From positions 744,001 to 808,000 of the forward strand of contig NZ_RKIC01000009.1 of NCBI RefSeq assembly GCF_003755185.1: a stretch of 64,000 bases of DNA. Reading direction: 5' to 3'. The notes beneath the pieces are model-generated. The model saw only the letters and a list, made by a program, of their open reading frames with translations, was not told where the DNA came from and did not search any database. The translations under genes and the position numbers were made by a program. Source of the stretch: Frigoribacterium sp. PhB24. Lineage in GTDB: Bacteria > Actinomycetota > Actinomycetes > Actinomycetales > Microbacteriaceae. Below, in pieces: positions 1 to 7,186 of the stretch. The first letter of the stretch is position 1; each line of letters begins with the position of its first letter.

Positions 1-46
1 GGCCGACGACGATGAGCGGGGCACGGTCGACGATGGGCGGAACGCG

Positions 47-1177
47 ATGAGCTGGTGGAGCGACGGCGACGACGCCGACGACGAGCGCGACTACGGCGAG
101 TACGACGAGAGCTCGGTGCGGGTGCGCCCGAACCCCAAGGGCAACAAGCCGCGCACCAAGCAGCGGCCGGCCTACGCGAACGCCGAGGAGGGCGTCGTCT
201 GGACGGTCGACCGTGGCCGCTACGGCGTCCTGATGGACGCGGGCACTCCCGACGAGCGTGAGATCACGACGGCCCGGGCGCGCGAACTCGGCAAGAAGAG
301 CGTCGTGACCGGCGACCGGGTCGGCGTCGTCGGCGACACGAGCGGCTCCGAGGGGTCGCTCGCCCGGATCGTCAAGGTGCACGAGCGGTCCACCCTGTTG
401 CGGCGCAGCGCCGACGACAGCGACGCCGTCGAGCGCGTCATCGTCGCCAACGCCGACCAGATGCTGATCGTCGTGGCCGCGGCCGACCCCGAGCCGCGCC
501 CGCGCCTCGTCGACCGGTACATGGTCGCGGCGTTCGACGCGGGGGTCGAACCGATCCTCTGCATCACGAAGACCGACCTCGCCGACCCGGCGCCGTTCGC
601 GGCGCACTTCTCGTGCTTCGACCTGCGCATCGTCACGACGACGTCGACCTCGTTCGACGAGGTCGCGCCCGGCGGGCAGGTCTCCCCCGCGCTCGACGAG
701 CTGCGTGGTGTCCTCGACGGCCACGTCACGGTCACGGTCGGCCACTCGGGCGTCGGCAAGTCCACCCTCGTGAACGCGCTGACCGGGTCGCGACGCGAGG
801 TGGGCGTGGTCAACGCCGTCACCGGGCGCGGGCGGCACACGTCGTCGTCGACGGTGTCGTTCAAGGTGCCGACGGGCGGCTGGATCGTCGACACCCCGGG
901 TGTGCGGTCGTTCGGGCTCGGGCACGTCGACCCCGAGAACATCCTCAAGTCGTTCGCGGCGCACGCGATCCCGGCCGAGGGCGAACCGGTCGACGGCATC
1001 CCTCTGGCCGAGGCCCACGACTGGGAGATCGTCGACCGCGTCGAGGCCGGTGAGCTCGGCGACGTCGGCCGCGAACGGCTCGAGTCGCTGCAGTCGCTGC
1101 TCCAGTCCAAGGGCGGCGTGAGCGGTCGGGACCTCGCCGCGGCCGCCGACGACGCCCGCAGCGACGAGCTCGGCTAG
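47..1177 (+). CDS. rsgA: Ribosome small-subunit-dependent GTPase A
   Basis: Circularly permuted GTPase that checks late maturation of the 30S subunit. The G-motifs come in permuted order: TKTD (G4) at residues 174-177, then the P-loop GHSGVGKS at 232-239 and DTPG (G3) at 282-285. An OB-fold-like N-terminal part (around residues 50-120) precedes them, after an acidic and basic N-terminus. The length of 376 aa is normal. The C-terminal zinc-finger region carries no cysteine (none after about residue 190), so the usual C-X6-C-X-H-X5-C site is lost while the surrounding helices remain. The ATG at 47 is chosen because MSWWSD begins the conserved tail-like N-terminus. Another open frame ends with TGA at 48-50, overlapping this start as ATGA. 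It may be the end of aroA, which commonly precedes rsgA in this family, but too little is visible to call. Confidence 0.95.
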   Translation: MSWWSDGDDADDERDYGEYDESSVRVRPNPKGNKPRTKQRPAYANAEEGVVWTVDRGRYGVLMDAGTPDEREITTARARELGKKSVVTGDRVGVVGDTSGSEGSLARIVKVHERSTLLRRSADDSDAVERVIVANADQMLIVVAAADPEPRPRLVDRYMVAAFDAGVEPILCITKTDLADPAPFAAHFSCFDLRIVTTTSTSFDEVAPGGQVSPALDELRGVLDGHVTVTVGHSGVGKSTLVNALTGSRREVGVVNAVTGRGRHTSSSTVSFKVPTGGWIVDTPGVRSFGLGHVDPENILKSFAAHAIPAEGEPVDGIPLAEAHDWEIVDRVEAGELGDVGRERLESLQSLLQSKGGVSGRDLAAAADDARSDELG

Positions 1178-1217
1178 CGCACACCCGCGTCGTCCGGCGA
1201 CGGGCCGGACGTGCGCT

Positions 1218-1283
1218 GTCGTACCGCGTTCCGTGCAGCACACCGGGACTAGTCGCGGTGCCGTGCACGAAACGCGGTGCGAC
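1218..1283. repeat. 66-bp imperfect palindrome centred on GACTAGTC
   Basis: The arm 1218-1237 (GTCGTACCGCGTTCCGTGCA) matches the reverse complement of 1264-1283 at 18 of 20 positions. The perfect palindrome GACTAGTC lies at 1247-1254 near the centre. It sits 40 bp after the rsgA stop and just before the fic promoter. It could act as a terminator for rsgA, or it could be a small palindromic insertion (MITE-like). No T-run follows it. Confidence 0.55.
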
Positions 1284-1290
1284 GAGGCGC

Positions 1291-1390
1291 AGGAGGCGCG
1301 GGTCGAGCCGGCGGACAGGGCGCCGACGAGCAGGGCGGGCTGGGTACGCTGACGGGGTGACCGATGCCGCCGAGCCGACCCGCGCCTCCT
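1291..1390. repeat. Inverted pair of the AGGAGGCGCG dispersed repeat flanking the fic start
   Basis: AGGAGGCGCGGGTCG at 1291-1305 is the exact reverse complement of 1376-1390, a perfect 15-bp inverted pair. The left copy lies upstream of the fic promoter. The right copy lies inside the first codons of fic and encodes part of PTRASS. The other inverted pairs of the window are annotated at 5576, 26914, 32836 and 46421. Confidence 0.7.
1345..1350 (+). promoter_or_regulatory. -10 box placed for a leaderless fic transcript
   Basis: TACGCT fits the actinobacterial -10 consensus TAnnnT and ends 6 nt before the GTG at 1357. That spacing would start the transcript at or next to the start codon. No ribosome binding site lies before the GTG, which agrees with leaderless translation. 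No clear -35 is visible. Confidence 0.4.
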
Positions 1391-2781
1391 CGTCCGAAGC
1401 TGTGTATACGCCGTTCCCGTCCTTCGCAACGTGGATGCGGTCCTTCTCGATGGACGAACGACTGTTCGCGACCTTCGCCACCCGTCTGTCGACGGCAAAG
1501 GACGGCGCTGACCCCGAGTCATTGAGGGAGGCGATCGAGACCGCGACCAAGTGGGCGGCCATCGACACCGGAGCGATCGAGGGACTCTACGAGGTCGACC
1601 GTGGGTTCACGTTCTCGGTCGCGGCAACGGCGGCGGCGTGGGACAACATCCACTTGGCCAAGAATGAGCAGACAGAGCGGGCCATCAAGGACGCGCTCGA
1701 GGCCTACGACTTCGTCCTCGACGCGGCGACTCGACGGACGCCGATCTCCGAGATGCTGATCAAGACGATCCACGAGATCATCTGCCGGTCGCAGGACGAG
1801 CACTCGGTCGTGACGGCCGTCGGCCTGCAGAAACAGGAGATGCCGAAGGGTGAATACAAGAAGCACGCCAACAGCCCGTTCAACATCGCGACCGAGACGG
1901 TACATGCCTACGCATCGGTGCTCGACACACCGCCCGAGATGGCACGACTCATCGCCGAATTGTCGAGTGACGAGTTCGCATCGGCACATCCCGTGGCGCA
2001 GGCGTCGTATGCGCACTACGCGTTCGTATGCATCCATCCCTTCGCTGACGGCAACGGCCGGGTGTCTCGTGCACTGGCGTCGATCTACCTCTACCGCCAG
2101 CCCGGCGTGCCGCTGGTCATCTTCGCAGACCAGAAAAACCTCTACATCGACGCGCTTGAAGCTGCTGATGTCGGGCAGTTCGGACAGTTCCAGCAGTTCA
2201 TCGCGGATGCCACGATCGACACGATCCAGTCCGTCGTCGAGCAGTTCAGAAGCAGCAAAGCGAACTCCGAACAAGATGTCCAGGCTCGTCTCCGAGACGC
2301 GCTCGTCGGCCCTGGCGGATTGCCTCACGACGAGGTCGATTCGCTGGCCCGTCGCTTGCTGGCCGAGTTTGCTGCTGCCCTGGAAGATGCGTGTACCGCT
2401 GCCAACCTCCAAGCACCCCTGGAAGTGACCGTTCAATCCAACGTTCATTACGATCCGACGGCCCTGCCCGAGGGTTATCGGCCTCTGGGCAACAGGTCCA
2501 GCCTGATCCTGACCGTCACGAGTGCCGAACCTGCCGGCGCAAGGTTGGAACATTACTTCGCGGCGAGCGTGGCGCGTCCGACGACGACAGGTGCCGACCT
2601 AGCCATTCACGACGGTTCTGGCATGCTCGTCGCGGAAGCTTTTGTACGAGATCTGGCTCCGCGCTTGTCTTCCTCCCTTGCCTACCGCCTCGAATTGACT
2701 GCGGCACGGCTCGTCGGCGAACTCGTGTCCCGAACTGCTTCTGCTGCCGCTGACACCCTCCGACAGAATGGCTACCTCTGA
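1357..2781 (+). CDS. Fic-domain protein (probable AMP-transferase), self-inhibited type
   Basis: 474 aa. The Fic core motif HPFADGNGR starts at His227; in characterised Fic enzymes this His deprotonates the target hydroxyl and the NGR loop binds ATP. The inhibitory motif [ST]xxxE[GN] is present as TGAIEG, residues 71-76, with Glu75, upstream of the core. That marks a class II, self-inhibited Fic. A long C-terminal part of about 200 aa follows, predicted helical and of unknown role. GTG 1357 is chosen over an upstream ATG because the upstream part is arginine-rich, runs through repeat DNA and has no family similarity. Its stop overlaps hisN by one base (TGATG). GC falls to about 55% in its C-terminal half. 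No antitoxin gene is adjacent. Target and biological role are unknown. Confidence 0.85.
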   Translation: MTDAAEPTRASSSEAVYTPFPSFATWMRSFSMDERLFATFATRLSTAKDGADPESLREAIETATKWAAIDTGAIEGLYEVDRGFTFSVAATAAAWDNIHLAKNEQTERAIKDALEAYDFVLDAATRRTPISEMLIKTIHEIICRSQDEHSVVTAVGLQKQEMPKGEYKKHANSPFNIATETVHAYASVLDTPPEMARLIAELSSDEFASAHPVAQASYAHYAFVCIHPFADGNGRVSRALASIYLYRQPGVPLVIFADQKNLYIDALEAADVGQFGQFQQFIADATIDTIQSVVEQFRSSKANSEQDVQARLRDALVGPGGLPHDEVDSLARRLLAEFAAALEDACTAANLQAPLEVTVQSNVHYDPTALPEGYRPLGNRSSLILTVTSAEPAGARLEHYFAASVARPTTTGADLAIHDGSGMLVAEAFVRDLAPRLSSSLAYRLELTAARLVGELVSRTASAAADTLRQNGYL

Positions 2782-3578
2782 TGGCGGAGAACGACTCCTT
2801 AGTGTGGGCGGACGACCTGGCGCTCGCGCTCGAACTGGCCGACCTGGCCGACGCGATCAGCACCGAACGGTACCGGTCGGCCGACCTGCACGTGTCGCTC
2901 AAGCCCGACCGGTCGCACGTGACGGACGCCGACCAGGCGGTCGAGCGGGCGATCCGCGAGCGGGTCGCGGCCGCGCGTCCGGACGACACCTTCTACGGCG
3001 AGGAGTACGGCCACGACGCCCCCTCGCACCGCCAGTGGGTGGTCGACCCGATCGACGGCACGGCGAACTTCTTGCGCGGAGTGCCGGTCTGGGCGGCGTT
3101 GATCTCGCTGGTCGTCGACGGGGTGCCCGTGGTGGGTGTCGTGAGCGCACCGGCCCTCGGGCGGCGCTGGTGGGCGACGCAGGGCGGCGGAGCGTTCTCG
3201 ACCGAGCACGAGGGGCCGCTGCGGGTGTCGGGCGTGCGCGACCTGGCCGATGCGTCGTTGAGCTTCAACGGGCTCGAGTACTGGATCGACGCCGGGCGCC
3301 TGCCGCAGCTGCTCGAGCTGACGAGCCGGGTCTGGCGGACGCGGGCGTACGGCGACTTCTGGTCGTACATGCTCGTCGCCGAGGGCGCGCTCGACGTCGC
3401 GGGCGAGTTCGACCTGCAGCCCTACGACATGGCGGCCGTGGCGGTCGTCGTCGAGGAGGCCGGCGGACGGTTCACCAGCGCCGACGGTCGGCCCGGGCCG
3501 TGGCACGGCACCGCGATGGCGACGAACGGGCTGCTGCACGAGACCGTCCTCGGGGTCGTGGCCGCGCCTCCTGCCTGA
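2781..3578 (+). CDS. hisN: Histidinol-phosphatase of the inositol monophosphatase family
   Basis: 265 aa. Predicted to remove phosphate from L-histidinol phosphate, the penultimate step of histidine synthesis, using Mg2+. Metal ligands are visible: GEEYG around residues 73-77 and the motif DPIDGT at 89-94. The second metal motif near the C-terminus is FDLQPYDMAAVAVVVEEAGG. In actinobacteria the copy next to rsgA is usually HisN rather than a general inositol phosphatase, so the assignment rests on family and context. The start overlaps the fic stop by one base. Residue 7 is a TTA codon, rare in this DNA, and the first dozen residues may have been rebuilt at the fic insertion junction. The last residues (AAPPA) are encoded by an AGGAGGCGCG-type repeat (3563-3572). 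Confidence 0.88.
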   Translation: MAENDSLVWADDLALALELADLADAISTERYRSADLHVSLKPDRSHVTDADQAVERAIRERVAAARPDDTFYGEEYGHDAPSHRQWVVDPIDGTANFLRGVPVWAALISLVVDGVPVVGVVSAPALGRRWWATQGGGAFSTEHEGPLRVSGVRDLADASLSFNGLEYWIDAGRLPQLLELTSRVWRTRAYGDFWSYMLVAEGALDVAGEFDLQPYDMAAVAVVVEEAGGRFTSADGRPGPWHGTAMATNGLLHETVLGVVAAPPA

Positions 3579-3737
3579 CCGGTGTCGGCGTCGGCATCGA
3601 GGTTCATCCCTCCGACGGAGGGACACTCAGCCCTGCGCTTATGTTCACGCGACGTCGAGGCGGCTTGACTGGTCGCACGACGTCACCGGCTCCAGCAGGA
3701 GCACCGAGCATCTCGGGCAGGGGCGCCAGGGGCTCCG

Positions 3738-3762
3738 CCGCCCGTCTCCCCGAGACGGGCGG
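3738..3762 (+). terminator. 11-bp perfect hairpin downstream of hisN
   Basis: CCGCCCGTCTC at 3738-3748 pairs with 3752-3762 across a 3-nt loop. A smaller hairpin, CCCTCC-GAC-GGAGGG, lies upstream at about 3607-3621. No T-run follows, so termination is plausible but unproven. The rest of 3579-3830 shows a 28-codon open frame from a GTG at about 3582 and, in another frame, a stretch ending at TAA near 3824 with no start codon. Neither is strong enough to call. Confidence 0.5.
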
Positions 3763-3830
3763 CCGGGCCTCGCCAACCGTCTCGCCGACCGCGCCACCGA
3801 CCGCCTCACCAGCTAACCGAAGGACCGACC

Positions 3831-3971
3831 ATGTTCGTCACGCCCGCCGTCTCCGTCTCCGCCACCACCAGCACCGCCACCGGTTGGGTCGACCCCGCGT
3901 CGATCGCCCTGCCGGGCACGCGTCAGGTCGACGTCACGAGCTACGTCGTCGAGGCCTTCGCCCGCCTCTGA
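3831..3971 (+). CDS. Small hypothetical protein, 46 aa
   Basis: An ATG preceded at proper distance by a GAAGGA ribosome binding site opens a 46-codon frame with strong G/C third-position bias that ends in TGA. The product begins MFVTPAVSVSATTSTATG, is rich in Ser, Thr and Val, and has no cysteine, transmembrane segment or recognisable motif. It lies 7 bp from the convergent stop of the exporter gene. The binding site and codon bias argue for a real gene; its function cannot be guessed. Confidence 0.5.
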   Translation: MFVTPAVSVSATTSTATGWVDPASIALPGTRQVDVTSYVVEAFARL

Positions 3972-3978
3972 CCGCCGA

Positions 3979-5499
3979 CTACGCCCCGGCCGCCTCGCCC
4001 ACGCGCCCCTTCTTGCGGGCCCGCAGGTCCATCAGCCCGAGCACGAGAGCCACGGCCACCAGGGCGATCGTGACGAAGAAGCCGTTGCGGTAGGCCTCGT
4101 GGTAGACGTCGAGGTCCGAGCCCTCGGCTCCCCCGGCCCCGGCGATCACCGAGTAGAACGTCGAGACCGCCGCCGCCGTGCCGATGGCGGTGCCGGCGCG
4201 CTGCCCGACCTGGCCCATCGAGCCGGCGACGCCGCCCATCTCGACGGGTACCTCGGCCAGGGTCAGCGTCTGGTTCGGCGAGATGACGAAGCCACCACCC
4301 GTGCCGGCGATCAGCATTCCGACGCCCATGGCGTACGGCGTGATCTCGCGCGGGGTGAGCACGGCCGCGAGCAGCAGGGCGACGAAGCCCACCGCCACGA
4401 GGACCAGGCCGAGCACGACCAGGCTGCGGCCGAAGCGGTCGACCAGGCGTCCGCCGGAGAAGGCGGCGACGGCGCTGGTCAGGGCGAAGGGGATCGTCAC
4501 CATGCCGGCGTAGACGGGTTCGAGGCCGAGTCCCTGCTGCAGGTAGAGCGTCGTCAGCAGGAAGGTCGCGGGCAGGGCGCAGAAGTACACCGTGGCGATC
4601 AGCGTGCCGTTGCGGTACGACGCGAGCGAGAACAGGCTGAAGTGCACGACCGGTGACTTGCCCCGGGCCTTGTAGCGCTGCTCCCACCAGACGAAGGCGG
4701 CGCCGAATCCGACGAAGCCGATCAAGAACAGCCAGCGCAGCGGGTCGTCGCCCTGGCCGGTGGTCAGCACGAACGGCAGCATCAAGGTGAAGATCGTCAG
4801 GCCGAGCAGCACGATGCCGAACAGGTCGAGCTCGTTGTGGCCGTTCGAGGCCGTGCGGGTCTTCGGCAGCAGCTTGAGGGCGAAGAAGATGGCGATCAGG
4901 CCGAGCGGGATGTTCATCCAGAACAGCAGCCGCCAGCCGTCCTCGGGACCGCCGATCGCGATGAGCAGGCCACCGAGGGTTGGGCCGAACGCCGTGCTGA
5001 CACCGATGATGGCGCCGAAGAAGCCGAACGCCCGGCCGCGCTCCTTGCCCTGGAAGAGCTGCTGGATGAGGCCCAGCACCTGGGGCATCTGGATGCCTGC
5101 GGCGACGCCCTGCAGGATGCGTGCGGCGACGAGCAGTTCGATGGTGGGGGCGAGGGCGCAGAGCAGGCTGGCGATGGTGAACGAGCTCAGGCCGATGACG
5201 AACATCATGCGGCGTGACTTGAGGTCGCCGAGGCGGCCGGACGGCACGAGCGACAGGCCGAAGGCGAGCGCGTAACCGGCGACGATCAGCTGCAGCGCGG
5301 TGGGCCCGGCGCCGAGCGAGGCCTCGATGCTGGGCAGTCCGACGTTGACCTTCGACAGGTCGAGGATCGTCAGGGCGGCGACGCCGACGCAGACGGCGAA
5401 CGCGCGCCACTTCTGGCGGTCCTCCTCCGTGCGGTCGGTGGAGGCGGGGCGGGCGGCGTCGGCGCCTCCCGAGGCAGGTGTGTCGGATGTCTTCGTCAT
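3979..5499 (-). CDS. MFS multidrug exporter, DHA2 (EmrB/QacA) type
   Basis: 506 aa polytopic membrane protein with about 14 predicted membrane segments, the hallmark of DHA2 drug:H+ antiporters. The cytoplasmic loop after segment 2 has the motif-A form GRLGDLKSRRMMFVIG. Motif C-like glycine-rich sequence occurs near residues 145-165 (GPTLGGLLIAIGG). The charged N-terminus (about 30 aa) is cytoplasmic. It is transcribed alone; no TetR- or MarR-type regulator is adjacent. The start at 5499 keeps the short polar N-terminus before the first segment; an in-frame alternative would truncate it. The substrate cannot be told from sequence. Confidence 0.88.
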   Translation of the reverse strand: MTKTSDTPASGGADAARPASTDRTEEDRQKWRAFAVCVGVAALTILDLSKVNVGLPSIEASLGAGPTALQLIVAGYALAFGLSLVPSGRLGDLKSRRMMFVIGLSSFTIASLLCALAPTIELLVAARILQGVAAGIQMPQVLGLIQQLFQGKERGRAFGFFGAIIGVSTAFGPTLGGLLIAIGGPEDGWRLLFWMNIPLGLIAIFFALKLLPKTRTASNGHNELDLFGIVLLGLTIFTLMLPFVLTTGQGDDPLRWLFLIGFVGFGAAFVWWEQRYKARGKSPVVHFSLFSLASYRNGTLIATVYFCALPATFLLTTLYLQQGLGLEPVYAGMVTIPFALTSAVAAFSGGRLVDRFGRSLVVLGLVLVAVGFVALLLAAVLTPREITPYAMGVGMLIAGTGGGFVISPNQTLTLAEVPVEMGGVAGSMGQVGQRAGTAIGTAAAVSTFYSVIAGAGGAEGSDLDVYHEAYRNGFFVTIALVAVALVLGLMDLRARKKGRVGEAAGA

Positions 5500-5575
5500 G
5501 GGATCGTTCCGTCATACACCGTGCACGGCGTGCGGCGACGCGAGCGCCTGTGGGGCGGAGCGGCCCCGGCTGGGC

Positions 5576-5633
5576 CGACCCGCGCCTCCTGGGCTCTGCC
5601 GGTTCAGGGGACCGAGAGCCGAGGAGGCGCGGG
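5576..5633. repeat. Inverted pair of the AGGAGGCGCG repeat, probable terminator of fdhA
   Basis: CGACCCGCGCCTCCT (5576-5590) faces AGGAGGCGCGGG (5622-5633). Between them GGCTCT and AGAGCC extend the pairing, so the RNA could form a long hairpin. It lies just after the fdhA stop on the minus strand and upstream of the exporter gene. It may serve as a terminator while being a member of the dispersed family. Confidence 0.6.
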
Positions 5634-5645
5634 GGGCGACGACCG

Positions 5646-6866
5646 CTAGGCCGCCTTGATCAGGTCGTTCGGGTTGAGGACGTACTTCGTGGCGGCGCCC
5701 TGGTCGAACTCGGCGTAGCCGCGCGGGGCGTCCGAGAGGCTGATCGCCTGGGCGTGGACGTTCTTCGCGATGCTCGTGCGGTCGTGGAGGATCGCCATCA
5801 TCAGCTGCCGGTTGTACTTCATCACCGGGCACTGGCCCGTGGTGAACGACAACGACTTGGCCCAACCGGTGCCGAGGCTGAGCGACAGCGAGCCCTTCTG
5901 GGCCGCGGCGTCGACGCCGCCCGGGTCGCCGGTGACGTAGAGCCCCGGGATGCCCATGGCGCCGCCCGCCGCGGTGATGTCCATGAGCGAGTTGAGCACG
6001 GTGGCCGGTGCCTCGTCACCCGATCCGCCTCCGTGGCCCTTCGCCTCGAAGCCGACGGCGTCGACCGCGCAGTCGACGAGGGGTTCGCCGAGGATCTGGT
6101 CGATCTGCTCGCCCGGTTCGCCCTTGGTCAGGTCGACGGTCTCGCAGCCGAAGCTGCGGGCCTGGGCGAGGCGGTCGGCGTTCATGTCGCCGACGATGAC
6201 GACGCTGGCACCGAGCAGCAGGGCTCCCGTGGCGGCGGCGAGGCCGACCGGGCCGGCTCCGGCGACGTAGACGGTCGAGCCGACCTCGACGCCCGCGGTG
6301 ACGGCGCCGTGGAACCCGGTCGGGAAGATGTCGGAGAGCATCGCCAGGTCGAGGATCTTCTCCATGGCCTGGTCGCGGTCGGGAAACTTCAGCAGGTTCC
6401 AGTCGGCGTAGGGCACGAGCACGAACTCGGCCTGGCCGCCGACCCAGCCGCCCATGTCGACGTAACCGTAGGCGCTGCCCGGGCGGTCGGGGTTGACGTT
6501 GAGGCAGATGCCGGTCTTGCGTTCCTTGCAGTTGCGACAGCGGCCGCAGGCGATGTTGAAGGGCACCGAGACGATGTCGCCGACCTTGATGAACTCGACG
6601 TCGGGGCCGACCTCGACGACCTCGCCGGTGATCTCGTGGCCGAGGACGAGATTCGTCGGGGCCGTGGTGCGACCGCGGACCATGTGCTGGTCGGAGCCGC
6701 AGATGTTGGTGGCGATCGTGCGCAGGATCGCGCCGTGGTTGACCTTGCGGCCGACGTTCGCGGGGTTGACGCCTGGCCCGTCCTTCAGCTCGAAGGTCGG
6801 GTACTCGGTGTCGATGACCTCGACCTGGCCGGGGCCCTTGTAGGCGACCGCGTGATTCGTTGCCAT
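5646..6866 (-). CDS. fdhA: Glutathione-independent formaldehyde dehydrogenase (zinc alcohol dehydrogenase family)
   Basis: 406 aa, close to the roughly 398 aa of the Pseudomonas putida enzyme. It is predicted to oxidise formaldehyde to formate with tightly bound NAD+. The catalytic zinc ligands are visible as Cys56, His61 and the HE pair at 77-78. The structural zinc lobe has Cys107, Cys110, Cys113 and Cys121. The nucleotide-binding fold shows GAGPVGL around residues 213-219. The long insertion DEAPATVLNSLMDITAAGG and the GxxKGxxGGGSG-type loop are typical of the formaldehyde dehydrogenase branch rather than ordinary alcohol dehydrogenases. The ATG at 6866 has a strong AGGAGGATCACC ribosome binding site. 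The gene stands alone. Confidence 0.87.
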   Translation of the reverse strand: MATNHAVAYKGPGQVEVIDTEYPTFELKDGPGVNPANVGRKVNHGAILRTIATNICGSDQHMVRGRTTAPTNLVLGHEITGEVVEVGPDVEFIKVGDIVSVPFNIACGRCRNCKERKTGICLNVNPDRPGSAYGYVDMGGWVGGQAEFVLVPYADWNLLKFPDRDQAMEKILDLAMLSDIFPTGFHGAVTAGVEVGSTVYVAGAGPVGLAAATGALLLGASVVIVGDMNADRLAQARSFGCETVDLTKGEPGEQIDQILGEPLVDCAVDAVGFEAKGHGGGSGDEAPATVLNSLMDITAAGGAMGIPGLYVTGDPGGVDAAAQKGSLSLSLGTGWAKSLSFTTGQCPVMKYNRQLMMAILHDRTSIAKNVHAQAISLSDAPRGYAEFDQGAATKYVLNPNDLIKAA

Positions 6867-7186
6867 GGTGATCCTCCTTGATCACGTGCGAGCACGGGGC
6901 GTGCCCGTCGTCGGCAGGCTATTGCGCGCGGCGGGCGGCACGTTCGAATCCCAGCGAGCGTCCAGGGTGCTCTCTCGACGACGGGTGTCGGGATGCACCC
7001 CTCTTCGGGGGCCACTTTTCGGGATCGAACAACATATGTACCCCGTCTGGGCGTCCCGTGTGTGAGTATGGGTTCCGGCGTAGAGCCGTGGGGAGCCATC
7101 AGGGTGCCGGGAGGCATGGTCCGCGCGGTGTCTGCCCGGGTACCTGCCACGGTGCTCGCTCCCGATCAGGACAGGAATCCAGCCAC
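6867..7186. promoter_or_regulatory. Divergent control region of fdhA and the polysaccharide locus
   Basis: This 320-bp gap separates fdhA (minus) from the Wzz/BY-kinase gene (plus). It holds no convincing gene. Near-palindrome CCCCTCTTCGGGGG lies at 6998-7011 and resembles CCCCCGTTCGGGGG sites found upstream of other surface genes (22426, 23910, 34919). An A/T-richer patch at about 7020-7040 (AACAACATATGTA) is the likeliest core promoter area, but no clean -35/-10 pair could be fixed. Confidence 0.4.

Noticed and set aside
1-50. C-terminal end of aroA
   Set aside because: A frame ends with TGA at 48-50 overlapping rsgA, and aroA often precedes rsgA, but only about 15 codons are visible and they match no clear AroA motif.
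2768-4093. A 441-codon plus-strand frame overlapping hisN
   Set aside because: Arg/Gly-rich shadow frame; hisN in the other frame carries the metal-binding motifs.
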